DNA of 64,000 nt, from assembly GCF_019891175.1 (NCBI RefSeq), contig NZ_CP072600.1, positions 2,728,001-2,792,000 of the forward strand. The letters are read 5' to 3'. Under the pieces are notes generated by a model. It searched no databases, had not been told where the DNA came from, and saw only the letters and a program-made list of their open reading frames with translations. Source of the DNA: Leptothermofonsia sichuanensis E412 (GTDB lineage Bacteria; Cyanobacteriota; Cyanobacteriia; Leptolyngbyales; Leptolyngbyaceae). The first letter of the stretch is position 1. Each line of letters starts with the position of its first letter. This document shows positions 36,914 through 49,600 of this stretch, in pieces. The translations under genes and the position numbers were made by a program.

Positions 36914-39900
36914 CTACTCACTCACAACTGGTAGAGTGAACCAGAAAGTGGCTCCTTCACCAGGGGAACTGATGGCTCCAATCGTACCGCCGTGGGCTGT
37001 GATAATCTGGCGGCAAACGTATAAGCCGAGTCCGATTCCGGTAGAACGGCGGGCATGGTTGCCCTGGGCATAACGATCGAACAGGGTTTCGCATTCTTTT
37101 CCGGTCATGCCAACGCCGTTGTCCTGGACACAGCAACGGATCATGTCCTCTTCCAGGGTAGCGGTAAGTGTCACATGCAGTCCGGGTGGGTTATGTTTGA
37201 GGGCATTGGTAATCAGGTTCTCAAGTACGCGCCGGATCTGGGCGGGATCAGCGTTGATTAAGGGCAGATTGTCAGGGACTTGATTGTCCAGGGTTGTCTG
37301 GTTTTCGGTAATCAGGGCTTCCAGATCATCGACGATCGCCCGTACCAGTTCACTGAAATTCACTGCCTCGCAATGCAAGGTCATCCCCTGCACTTCAGTC
37401 GAGTGTGCTTCCAGGAGGGAGTTAATCATATTCACCTGGCGATCGCAACTCTGCACCATACGGTCCAGGACGGAGCGTGAGATTGTCACCGAATCGGTGG
37501 CTTTATTTTGCAGGTTTTTCAAGACCATCAGCATTCCCATGACAGGCGTCCGCAAATCATGGGAAACTGCGTGTAAAAAGTCATCTTTAATCTGACTCAG
37601 TTCTTGCAGTTCGACCATGCTTTTCTGGAGTTGGGCAGTGCGTTCCTGTACCTGTTGTTCCAGGGTGGCAATCAAGTCCTGCACCTGCTGGTAAAGCTTG
37701 GCCTGCTGGATGGCGATCGCCACCTGGGTTGCCAGTTGAGTCATCAATTCAATCTCAAACGGCGACCAGTGGCGGGGATGGCTACACTGCTGGGCTACCA
37801 GCACTGCAAAAAACTGTCCTTCCAGGAGAATCGGAACCCCCAGACTGGATTGGACATGGCACTCCTGATAATAATCTGCCAGGATTGGCGAGATATGGGC
37901 TTGAGTTGTGTCGTCAATCGCCTGCACCTGTCCCTGGGCAAACAATGCACGAATCTCGCGCAAATGCAGATCATTGGAAATCCAGGACAGGATAGATCCC
38001 CATTCTTCTGCAAAGGATTCCGCCATGATCCTGCCCTGCCAGTTGGGGTCGATTTGACCGATGAAGACGCGATCCGCTTCTAAAAACTGACGCACTTCTT
38101 CCACAGTGGTTGTCAGAATTTGATCTAGATTCAGTGAGCGCCGGATGCGGAGCGCAATCTGCCCCAGGAGGCGATCGCGCTCTGCATTTGCCCGCAGTTG
38201 TGCCTCCGCCAGTTTCCGTTCTGTAATGTCGCGCATGATTGCCAGCACTTCATCCTGTCCACTCACCACCAGGCGAGCTTCGTAGTCTCGCAGTTCGCCA
38301 TGATGGGCAAGTTGATACTCAAAGATTTGTGTTTCGCCTGTAGTCAGCGTCCGCTCAATATACTCCATCCGCTTCTGGGCAACATCGGGGGGCAAAACCT
38401 CATGCACTTTCCTGCCAAGCATTTCACTGGGAGGAACCACAAAATCACTTTCCTGATCTGCTTTACAATCCAGATAGGTGCCATCCCGCCTGATTCGCAG
38501 CATCAGGTCAGGGATAGCATTGAGAAACGCCTGATTTCGGGCTTCGCTACGTTCCAGGGCTTCCTGGGCCTGCTTACGGTCAGTGATATCAATGGTGACG
38601 GCTAAGACGCAGGCCTCTCCCCGGAAGGTAATCAGGTCGGCAGAAAACAAAACCACCCCAATTTCCCCAGACTTCCGGCGAATTTTGGTTTCCAGGTTAT
38701 GCAGTGTGCCTGTCTCCCGTAGCCGTTGCAGAATTTCCTCCTGACGCGGTGAATCTTCTGCCCACAGATTGAGTTCCAGCAAAGTTCGGCCAATCACTTC
38801 CGCTCGCTGGAAGCCCATCATTTTTAGGAAGCTTTCATTGACATCAAGCAAACAGGCCGTTTCCAGGGTTGACAGCGACATGGCGGCAGGGCTGGAATGA
38901 AACGCTTTGGAAAACTTTTCCTCCGACTCTCGCAGGGCAGCTTCTGCCTGATTGCGTTCAGTCATGTCCAGTAGTGTGCCCATAATGGCAGGTTGCCCGT
39001 TATACTCGGTTTTGCTGCCTAAAACTTCTACATCGCGCAGCGTGCCATCCTTACGAAACGCCCGCAGGGAATAGTGGAGGGCATCGACCTCGCCCTGAAT
39101 GCGTCTGCGGATATTTTCAGCCGCTATTGCCCGATCCTCTGGATGGATAATATCCAGCACTGGAGTCCCCACCAGTTCCTCTACGGTGTAGCCCATGATT
39201 TCGGCAAGCTTGGGATTCACATAAGCAATTTTTCCCTGCTGTAATACGTAAATGCCTACCAGAGATTGCTCTACCAGGAGACGGAAACGTGCTTCATTCT
39301 CTCGCAGGGCTGCCTCGACCTGTTTGCGTTCCGTAATGTCCAGCACATAGCCTTCGTAATGAGTGACCTCGCCCTGTTCGTTGCGCACAATGCCGCAGAG
39401 GTCGTAAATCCAGCGGATTTCGCCATCAGCACGAATAATGCGATAGTCCTGCTCAACCGCTGAAAGATTGGCAGCCACGCCCGCTTCGACTTCTTTTCCA
39501 ACCCGGGGTAAGTCTTCCGGATGGACGATCTGACCGTATAGTAGTTTGCGGCTGGTAAAGTCCTCCGGGGTGTAGCCAAACTGAGCAATGTTGGCAGAGA
39601 CATAGTCTACGGGCCAGTTTTCTTCGGCAACCCAGCGAAAAACAACGACTGGACCTTCGGCAAACAGGCGCCGTTCCCGATCGCTGGCTCGTTCTGCCTG
39701 CTTGCGTTCCGTAATGTCACGCATGAACATCACCACTTCCTGTTCGCCACAGACCACTATCCTGGCTTCGCGATCGCGCAGGTCGCCGTCAACCATAATC
39801 TGATACTCAAAGCTCTGTAGCTCACCGGTTTCCAGGGCCTGCCGGATATAGTGCATCCAGCACCGGGCAATATCAGGGGGCATCAAGCTATCTACGGTTT

Positions 39901-40318
39901 TACCGAGGCATTCTGAGGGGGGAAAGAGTAAGTCTTCATTCAGGGCTGCCTTCACGCTCAGAAAGGTGCCATCGGCACGGAGATGGAAGACAAAATCGGG
40001 GATGGCATCGATCAGTGCCCGCGATCGCGCCTGACTTTGGCGCAGGGCTTCTTCCGCCGCAACCTGCTCAGTGTCGAGGTTATCCCCATTGCGATTTACC
40101 AGAAAGACGGGATCAGGTAAGGCGTTCGGGGTGGCTTCATAGCGCACGTGCTGTTGCTCAGAGGCATCTGGATTTCTCAGGTTAGCCAGCTTTTTTGCCA
40201 GGATTGCCTGTACCTGCTCAAAGGCTGCCTCATCCCGACAGCACTCTCGAATTGCCTGTAGGTCACTGGAATCAAGAATCATCGCTTTTTCCTGGGAGTA
40301 AGGCTGCCCCGTCACCAT
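36914..40318 (-). CDS. multi-PAS, GAF sensor histidine kinase
   Basis: A 1134-residue soluble kinase. After an N-terminal helix come five PAS/PAC units, roughly residues 88-205, 210-335, 336-460, 461-585 and 586-705; each ends with a DITERKQAE-type connector. The first and fifth are clearly duplicates (AIPDFVFHLRADGTFLSVKA versus AIPDLMLRIRRDGTYLDCKA). A GAF domain occupies about 725-880, with ADRVFIGQIDPNWQG. HisKA holds the phospho-His in FLHAVSHDLRTPVMGMLM (about residue 918), and HATPase has NLITNALKHNPPG, DNGVGMTGKECETLFDRY and GIGLGLYVCRQII. The GAF domain has no obvious chromophore Cys, so light sensing is not supported. Start ATG 40318 is followed by a second ATG at 40282. Confidence 0.92.
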   Translation of the reverse strand: MVTGQPYSQEKAMILDSSDLQAIRECCRDEAAFEQVQAILAKKLANLRNPDASEQQHVRYEATPNALPDPVFLVNRNGDNLDTEQVAAEEALRQSQARSRALIDAIPDFVFHLRADGTFLSVKAALNEDLLFPPSECLGKTVDSLMPPDIARCWMHYIRQALETGELQSFEYQIMVDGDLRDREARIVVCGEQEVVMFMRDITERKQAERASDRERRLFAEGPVVVFRWVAEENWPVDYVSANIAQFGYTPEDFTSRKLLYGQIVHPEDLPRVGKEVEAGVAANLSAVEQDYRIIRADGEIRWIYDLCGIVRNEQGEVTHYEGYVLDITERKQVEAALRENEARFRLLVEQSLVGIYVLQQGKIAYVNPKLAEIMGYTVEELVGTPVLDIIHPEDRAIAAENIRRRIQGEVDALHYSLRAFRKDGTLRDVEVLGSKTEYNGQPAIMGTLLDMTERNQAEAALRESEEKFSKAFHSSPAAMSLSTLETACLLDVNESFLKMMGFQRAEVIGRTLLELNLWAEDSPRQEEILQRLRETGTLHNLETKIRRKSGEIGVVLFSADLITFRGEACVLAVTIDITDRKQAQEALERSEARNQAFLNAIPDLMLRIRRDGTYLDCKADQESDFVVPPSEMLGRKVHEVLPPDVAQKRMEYIERTLTTGETQIFEYQLAHHGELRDYEARLVVSGQDEVLAIMRDITERKLAEAQLRANAERDRLLGQIALRIRRSLNLDQILTTTVEEVRQFLEADRVFIGQIDPNWQGRIMAESFAEEWGSILSWISNDLHLREIRALFAQGQVQAIDDTTQAHISPILADYYQECHVQSSLGVPILLEGQFFAVLVAQQCSHPRHWSPFEIELMTQLATQVAIAIQQAKLYQQVQDLIATLEQQVQERTAQLQKSMVELQELSQIKDDFLHAVSHDLRTPVMGMLMVLKNLQNKATDSVTISRSVLDRMVQSCDRQVNMINSLLEAHSTEVQGMTLHCEAVNFSELVRAIVDDLEALITENQTTLDNQVPDNLPLINADPAQIRRVLENLITNALKHNPPGLHVTLTATLEEDMIRCCVQDNGVGMTGKECETLFDRYAQGNHARRSTGIGLGLYVCRQIITAHGGTIGAISSPGEGATFWFTLPVVSE

Positions 40319-40668
40319 TCCCTCAACACCATATTCTTGTTAAAAACAAGTTGCCTGCCTTTTTTACGAAAAGAATTTAAGTCAAATTTTCAGCTTGTGC
40401 TGAATAGCTGGGGACAGGGGACAGGGGACAGAGACTTCAATCAACTCTTCGGCTGTGACCTGGGCTTATTTGAGAATGCGGCTCAAGGGCTATAATGCCC
40501 GAGTTGCTTCGCTGCTTGAGATTCGTGACAATTCAGGCATAACTGACCGCAATGCCGATCACGAAACTAGGGGAGGTTTCAAGTAGAGGAAACTGCCCTG
40601 AATTACGAATCTACAATCTAAACCGGTATGACAGAAGAGAGTTAGGCTGCAACGGCTACATTTCGTCG
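40319..40668. other. gene-free interval of about 350 bp
   Basis: Lies between the PAS kinase and the end of the giant gene. It contains a GGGGACAGGGGACAGG repeat at about 40408-40430, the same type that encodes the tail of the phosphatase at 33455. Nothing else is recognised. Confidence 0.5.
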
Positions 40669-43600
40669 CTATCTGGCCCCTGACCCGGCAAGAAAGTTCT
40701 GGTTAACTTCTTCGGGAGTGAGAGCGGTGTTGTAGATGGCGACAAGATGGACTTCACCCATCCAGGCTCGTGGATGACCTCCAGCTTCGTTTGCAATCAC
40801 AAGTGGATAGTTGTCATTCCAACTGGAGAAATTACCAGACACATTTCTCTTCTGGTCAACTTCACTACCATCTTGATAAAATCGGGCGATTTGGGAAGCT
40901 GCACTCCAGGTATACACGAGGTGAGACACCGCATTCGTCTTCACAGTATCTCTTGAGTTAAGTTGATTGTTGATTCCATTTCGTGCTTCATCATTATTAG
41001 CACTGGTGCGAAGACGAACGACATAGGTGCCATCCTGTTGCCCTAGGGTAAAGTTGCAGTTTGCATTATCCCCTGAGAGGGTCAGAATGCGGGCCGGGTA
41101 TGCTTCTAATACTCCTGGTTCAATTCTTGTGCTGATGTTTTTTGGTTTAAGCCAGATTTCAATCGTAATCGCATGGTTGTTTGCGGGTTTAACTTTAGCC
41201 TGTTGGATCAGCTTGGTCGCTGCTCCCGTCGAAGTAATAACTGCTGGACTGTTAATAGTTAAAATTCCACCCGCTAACGTTGTACCACCGCTAACCGTGA
41301 GGTTCAGGCGAGGTTCAATCCCTGATGTATCGTTGACGATGGTGCCACCGTTTTCCTCGAAGGTATAGAGAGCCAGCAGTTCTCTGGTGACGCGAGGAGG
41401 TGCGAGGGCAATCACTTCAACGGTATCGCTGGACTCGACCTCGGCAGCCCCATTTTTCGCTCCATCCTTTGCGGTGAGGCGTAAAACATAGGTGCCACTC
41501 TTCGAGAATCTTGCCGTGGTGTAACTGGAGGTGGCATCGGTGAAGGTAACGGTACCGGGACCAGTCACCTTTTCCCACAGGAGAGTAAGGGATCCAGGCG
41601 TTGTGGGCAGTCCATCATCACTCACGGTGGCATCCAACTCGACCTCGGCAGGGAGTTGAATCGTTTGGTTGGCTCCCGCATTCACGACCGGACGCTGGTT
41701 CACGGTAATTTCCACGGTGGCGCTGCTGGTCAGCGAGGGAATCTGGCGATTGGTGGCGGTGAACCGCAGAATGTAAATGCCTCCGACAGTAAAGGTTGCG
41801 GTTGTGGAGTGCTGACTGTCATCGGCAAACACAGCCTGGACTGGGCCGCTGACCTGCTCCCACTTGAAGAGGAGTCCATCCGGTTGGGTGGGATTTGCCA
41901 GGCCGCTATCCTGCACGATGCCAGTCAGCGTCACCTGAGATTGCACGGCGGCATCGGGGGGCAACTCTGCCGGAATGGGCAGGGTCACAATCTGCGGCTC
42001 CCCGGCTCTGACGCTGGGAGTTTGATGGACATTGATTGTAATCGGCTGTTTCTGAGCCGGTAACTTGCCGTTATTCACCTCCAGTTCAAGGGTATAAACG
42101 CCGCGATCGCGGAATGTCGCTGTGGTTTCTAGCTGGTTAGGGGCCGCAATTTGCAGGCTGCTGGGACCGCTGATCCGCCTCCATGTGGTAGTCGGAGTCC
42201 CTGCATTGCCCAGACCAGTGTTCTGGATTGCCCCTTTAAGGGGAGTGACCACCGATCCACCAATCAGGGCAAGGTTGGGGTCTGCCTGGGCTGTGAAGGT
42301 CGGTGGCAGATTGACTGTAATCACGACGTCATCACTGGCCATCAGCTCACCGTCATCCACAGTCAGGCGCATCCCATAGCGGCCATTTTGGGTGAAGGTG
42401 GCAGTGGTGCTCAGGGCATGGGCATCCGTCAGAGTCACACCATTCGGAGTTCCGGGACCGGCCACCTGAGTCCAGGTGATGGTTTGAGGCTGGGGTGCGC
42501 GATCGTGGGTGGCGCGTCCGTTTAACGGCACCAGAATGGGCAGGTTGTCAGCCCAATTAATCTCCTGATCCGGCCCCGCCGAAATCACAGGGGGAAGGTT
42601 GGTGTCTGGACCAAACTTATAGTTTTGCTGCACGTCTTCCAGACTCAAGGCGCGGCTGTAGATAGCAACCAGATGCAGGCTGCCCGTCCAGGCGCGATCG
42701 CGCCTGGCAGGTTCCCCAAACTCATTGCCGAGAGCCAGCCTGAAGCCCTCATCCCAGCCGGAAAGAGCACCGCTGACCTCCCGACTGCCCACAACCTGCC
42801 CATTCAGGTACAGGCGAACCAGACCAGCCGCCGATCGGGTGCAAACCAGATGGGTCAACTCTGTGGTGCTAACAGTGCCAGCGGTCAGCGCCTTGCGGCT
42901 GGCGTTGGGGTCAGTGGTGGTAGTGCGGATGGCCACGTAGTAGCGATCGCCGCTCTGTCCCAAGGTGAAGTTGCGCCTGCCGGGTCCATCGGATAGGGTG
43001 ACAATGCGTGCCAGTCCTTCATGGTTCAGAACATCGGGCTTGAGCCATACCTCTATGGTCAGTTCATTGCTGGCTTTCATCGCCTGGGTCAGCCTGGCAA
43101 CAGAACTCACGGTAGACAGCAGGCAGGGAGTCTGAATGGTGAGTACACCACCACGGCGAGTGAGGGCAGAGGGATCGCTGATCGCCAGGTTCAGAGGATC
43201 TTCTGCACCGGAAACATCGGGCACGCTGGTTCCGGTGGTGGTGTCAAAGGTGTAGAGTGCCTCTAGCTGGTCGGTGGTGCGGGCAGCGACCGAAACCATC
43301 ATCTCATCATCGGCGGTAAAGGTGCCGTTATCCACCGTCAGTTTGAGCAGGTAGTTACCGCTTTTGTCAAAGGTCGCGGTTGTTTCCAGAGACTTGTCAT
43401 TTGAGAACGTCACCCTGCCCAGTCTGCTCTGCTGAGCCCATTTCACGGTGACAACGCCCCGATCGGGGTCGCCCAATCCACTGTCGATCACCCTTCCTGT
43501 CAATTGGGTTGCCAAAGTCGGTGAGGGCTGTCCCGCGTCGAGCTGGGGTCTGACCTGGAGATCATCTCCGGCAGAGATGACTGGACGCTGGTTCACCACA

Positions 43601-46600
43601 ATGATGATTTCATCACTGGCGGACAGGGAACCATCATCAACCGTCAGTCGCAGCCCGTATTTACCTCGTTGGGTAAAGGTGGCCGTGGTATTCAGGCTAT
43701 AAGGGTTGGCAAATTCAACGCTGCCCTCACCGGAGACTTTTTCCCAGGTGACAAAGAGGGCTTCAGGTTTTTGGATGCGATCGTCGATCGCCGTTCCATC
43801 CAGCGTGACAGTCACATTGGCTCCATCGAGTCCAATGGTTTGATCAACGCCTGCATTCACGATCGGTGGTTGATTAATCGTGCGGGGAGCATCCACCCCA
43901 TCCTCTGCCCCTGCCAGATCCTGAGTATCCACGATGCCATAGTAGAGGCTCATGTAGCGGATGATTTCCTGGGTGTGGGGCTGTAGTTCTGGCAGATAGA
44001 GCTTAATCGCTTCGCGGATGGCTTTCGTAAACTCTGGATAGCTGGTCAGGCTGGTGCTAACAAAGGGGTCCAGTTGCCGGATCAGCTCATAGTTGCTGTC
44101 AATATCCAGGGTTTGCAGCGCCTTTTCCAGGGAGGAGGGGGCGGGGTTGCTCAGAGGCGGCAGGACGCGGCTGACATAGGTGACCCGGTGCATGATGCGC
44201 CAGCAGTTATTTTTTTTCTGGCGGGCTTCCCGCAGGGCAACCGCACTGGGGTGGTCACTCTGCTCCAGCCAGATGGGGTCTACCACCCGGTTAAAGAACA
44301 GATCGAAGTGATCGGCCCTGGGTTCCAGGTAAAAGGACATGAAGCGGTAGGCATCGACCCGCCCTGGCATGGACTGGGGTTTCCAGTGGCGCATCCCGGT
44401 GGGGTCATTGGGGTCAGGAGTCCCACTCTTATCCATCACCATCTCACCCTTTTCGTTCCGCAGGTAGACATCGCTTTCGACTTTGTCCAGACCCACATTC
44501 AACCCAAAGGATCGCTGCGATTCCTGGCTTTTGGTGACAGTCAAGTTCAGATGACCACCGAACATCGCGTCCAGCTCAAACTTCATACCCGCTGAAGCAA
44601 TAGCAAACGTCAAATCTGTATATAAACCAGCCATCCCCTTGAAAGCATAAGCGCCACCCAGTTGCTCCCGATAAACATCCATCGTTTCCTGAGTTTCGGC
44701 ATACAGCCCCCCTGCCGCCGTCCAGACATAGTTATTAACCAGATTGCGTTTTTGGAGTTTCGGTAGTTTCTCTAAGATCCGGCCCACTGTTAAATCATTC
44801 GCTTGACCATACAAACCATCCTGTCGTCGTCCCTTAGCACCTGCATCGTATTGCTCATAGTAAGTTTGCAAGTTGGCTTCTTCGCGTTCAATTTGGTTTT
44901 TAATGGCATAGGCTTCGATCGGCTTAAAGTAGCTGCTATCTGGGCTATAGGTGAAAGCATTAGGGTAGTCAGGATCAACGTCTAAAACGCCGATTTTGCC
45001 ATCGAGAGTGCCCTGCTTGACATAGCGGGGGTTGAGCGGGAAGGTGATGATGTTGCGATCGGGCGGGATATCGGGGTTCGGGCGCATCTGGAAGGACACC
45101 AGCGCCTGATTGTGTTTCAACCGCAGAGCAAAGATATCCGCCGTATCAGACTTGACCAGCGCCATACCCATGTTTTCAGGGACAAACCGCCGTCCAATTT
45201 TGGGATAGGCAACCGCATCGGCATTTTCCACATACCCACGGAGTTCCATTTTGCTGGACTGAGTGGTGGTTCGCCCCACTCCCGTACTGGCGTCTTCTAG
45301 CCAGGTCAATGAATTTTCGAACTGTGTATGGAAAGCGATAACATTTTGCGTATCCATCACTTCTGTTTCAAAAACAAATCCAGCCGATGCCTGGCCTTTA
45401 AATACTCCGCCAATTTTGAGTTCAACCGACATGTCAAAGCCTGCGTCTTTGGAAGCAGAGTAGGTATAGGTGGTGCTATCTGCCTGGGCTAACTCCACCG
45501 AACTGGCTCCGGTATAGTCAGCAAACTCTCCCACGACATAGCCTGTGGCCGTCAGGTTTTCACTGGGAACTGGAGGCGCACCTTCGATGTAGCCAATCAA
45601 CTGGGGATCGGTTTGCATTTGACCGATCCACTCTGTTATCAGGTCACCCACCTTAAAACTGCTGAGCAACTGCCACTGATCGTCTTTGATGAAGCTGTAG
45701 CAGCGCTTGAATACCCCGATCAGGTTGCCGTCGATGTCGTATTGCATATCGCCGTATTCCTGCACTCCCGGCTGGCTCTGGATCAAGCCGTGGAAGGCCG
45801 TTTTCACCCCAGCCAGGGCACTGCGAACGATGGGCGCATCGTCACTGAGGGGTGCCGTGGAGAGAATGTAGGTCGCGCCGCTGATGGTCAGGTTGTTTCC
45901 TTTGGAGGAGCGATCGTAAAGGGTAGTCAGGGCATTGCGTGTCTGGTCAGAATCGAGATCAAAGGTGTAGTAAGCAATCAGGTCATCCTGCTCACCCAGC
46001 AATCTCCGGAACAGGTTGTCCTGGATCTGTTCCTGGGTACGACAGATTTTCCAGATCCGCACTTCCTCCAGTTCGCCCTGGAAGTATGCTTGAATGCCAT
46101 TGCTGCGACGACAGGCGGCCAGGGTAAACTGCGGCTCGCTGGATTTCAGTGGGGCAGCACTGACTGAATCCGTTGTGACCAGAGCGCCATTGTAGTAGAG
46201 CACGAGTTTGGAACCCAGCGGATTGGGGTCTTTGACCCATTTAACAGTCCCTTTGATCGTGGCGTGGTTGCGGCTCTTGGAGTCATAGGCGATGTTGCCG
46301 TCATTTTCCTCAAACTGCCACCAGGACACCAATCCTTTTTCGTTGCCTTTGATTTCCTGAGCAATATTCCCTTGTTCGCGGGCGGTGTTCCAGATCCGGA
46401 CTTCGCTGATGGTGCCCCGAAATGCCACCGTTGATGAGTTGAAGCCTCGACCTATTTCCAGGGACTGATTACTGCTGCCGACATCGACTGGCTGCCGAAA
46501 ATCGTCACTCGTGCTCTGGGTGCTTTCGTATCTGGACGATCCCGATGCAACCCCGTTGATATAGAAAGTAATGGTATCCCAGGCTGTGACCCTGGTTCCA

Positions 46601-49600
46601 ATCACAGTGCCACTGGTATCTCTCTTGGCATCTGGCGGCTGTTCCCGCTTCCGAGTGACGGCAATTTTACAGAACTGAGTGCTAATTCTACCGCTAGAAT
46701 AATAGGTTTTGGTTTCATGCTTAATGTTTTCAAAGGAAAACCCAATGCGCCCATCTGCTCCGATAAAGAGTGCATAGGGTACATCCTGCTCTTCGGTGCC
46801 ATCATCAAAACGTCCGCGGCTGAGAATGCCATTGCCACTGGCAAGATCGGCAACCTTCAGGAAAACTTCGATCGTTAAATCACGGCTGATATCCAGGGTG
46901 GAGTCATTGCCACAATCGAGATAACCGCCCAGACCATCAAATTCCAGCCCATAGGACTGCCGGAACGTCGCTGCCAGATGGCTCCAGGTATTGGTGGGAA
47001 AGGTCTGGCGGCTCCGGACAAACTGGTCATTGACACCGGCAAACCAGTAGAAACCTCCAATTTGAGGATTTCCGTATAGCGTTCCTGGCTTATTACTTGC
47101 AGAGTAATCCTTCACGGTCGTTCCGGTAACTTCATCAAAATACCAGTAGCCAATTAAGTTTGCTTCGCTGCCTGTTAGCCGATCGCTCATGCTGCTCTGA
47201 ATTTCGGCAGGGGTACGCACCCGATCCCAGATCCGTACTTCATCGATTTGACCTTTGAAATAGGGATTTTGGGCATCACCGGAATAGCCAATCGAGATGG
47301 CATCTTGCCGGGTTAAGCCAGAAGCCGCTTTGTTGCCAGCGGCAACTTCTTTGCCATCCACATAGAGTTTCTGCCCCGCCCATCCATCAGTAGTCCCAAA
47401 AACATGGGCGACGTGGTGCCAGGTATCATCCGCGAGATTGAGATTGGTGCTGGAGATGATTTCGTCGCTCCAGATGCGCGCCTTGATGTTGCCGCCACTC
47501 AGGTAAATATGGCGATCGGCTTGTCCATTGACTGGACCCGAAACCACGGAGAATAGTCCGCAGTTGGGTGAACTGGTTTTGAACCACAGTTCATGGGTGA
47601 CGTTGGTTTCCGGTTCATTCAGTGGTACACGCACATAATCATCCTGCCCATCCAGAATCAGTGCCGGACTCAGTAACTGGTGCAGACCCAGACTGTAGCT
47701 GGAGTTATTGGAAACCTGCTGGATAATCTGAACAGTTTTGGACTGGGCACGCTGCCTGAAGGGAGTACTGGGTTTAACCCAGGCTTCCAGCGTCACATCC
47801 CTGGGAGCCTCAAATGGCTTCAATGTGGTGGCATTGGCATTCGCTAAAGCCACTACATCGTCTTTGCCATCAAAGCTGAGGGTGCTACCAGGGGCGGCGG
47901 CAGTCCATTTGCAGGAGAGGGTCGAGCCGCTGGTAATCCGCTGCCCGATCTGGATCTTGCTGGTGGCATTGAGCGCCCCCTTCACCGCGGCCCGGATTAA
48001 CAGGGAACCGTTATACAGGTCGTTGGGGACTTTGGTGGTCTGGGCGTTGGCGGCGTAGTCGTACTCAACAAAGAAAAGGGGCAGGTTATCTTTCAGGGTT
48101 GGAATTTCATCGCTGGCGATCGCGCACTCAATCGCTCCAGCAGCAATCGCCTGCTGGACGACGACTTTGGTTTTGCCGACAAAGAGGGTATCTCCTGTTG
48201 TGAGCGATCGCCCAATGCCAGCCGGGATGATCAGGCGTTTCACCTGTCCCAACTCAGTGACAATGGAACCAGAACCGACATATTCCCGCTCACCTGCCAG
48301 TCCATTCAGCACCCTGGCGAACTGCTCCGGATTGCAGGGCATCTGGTTCCAGGTTTCTTCGATGCCGACTCCGGTGATGGTCACAGTACAGGTATCAGCA
48401 GTGGTGGAACTGGTGATGGCAATCTCCAGCTTGTCCAGTTCCAGTTCGGTTGATCGGGCGGAGCAGATGATGCGCTCATCACCGTTTTGATCCAGCAGGG
48501 GATATTGGGCGCGTTCGGTCAGGGTTTTGTAATAGGCGACAAAGAACTGATTATCGGTACCCCGGAAATAAAGCGCCAGATTACCCGTAGCGCTATCAAA
48601 CAGGAAGGGAGTATCCTTTGTCCAGGCAAACCCCAGCAGCCCACCAGAGATGGTAAGTCCAACGGGGTCGGTGTGAATCAGGTGCATGGGCACCTCTACC
48701 CCACTTTGCAGCACCGACTGGAGGGCATTTAAATCCGTCTGGGCTGTGGTAAGCTGGGTGTTTTTGTCCTGGCGTTCCTTTACATAGATATCCTTCTGGT
48801 CTTGCAGTTTTTTTCGTTCGTCTTTTACAGCTTTTTCTGCTTTATCAAAAGCAGTTTGAGCAGTCTCTAATGCGTCTCTGGCTTCTTTCGTGTAGTCTGG
48901 ATTTTCGGCAATCTCAATGCCAGAAATGACTTTGTTCCAGGCATCTTCGACATAATTGACCACACCCTTGAAGATTGTGGATTTCCCTCCCCTGCCTAGA
49001 TGTTCGTAAACCGTAGCCTGAACTGGTTCAGGCAAAGACAGGGATGAAATGACATCGTTAAACCCTTTCTCATGCAACACTGCATAGTCGGTAAAGCCAA
49101 CCTTGAGGCTGATGGAATCGCCACTCAAATTCCGATCCTTATAGAAGGTCGCTGTTGCATTGTTGACATTGTTTTCCAACGTCTGAACCACATTTTTCTT
49201 TTGTTGAAGTGTGTTTGCGGCATTCTTGAGTGTCGTTAGCCAGGCATTCAGATAAGCGAATTCGGGATCGGTAATGGTTGTGCTGGTGGTTGTGGGGGTT
49301 GCGATCGCCGCATCGAGAATGTTGATGGTCGGTGTCAGTTTGACATCAATCAACTGATCCAGGGTGATCAGCCTTTCCTTCAGGCTGCGGATCTGTCCCT
49401 GTAAGCCGCTGGCTTTATCCAACTGTTGATTGATCGACTGCTCTGTCGCGTTGGGAACATGAATCACTGGCAGCGGCACCACATCAGGTACCTGGGCCAG
49501 CTTCCCAGAGGTGGAAACGGCAAAATCCAGCGTGGCAATTTCGTTCTTGTTACCCGCCGCATTTTTGGTCGCCACCGCCAGCATGACGCGGGCATTGCGC

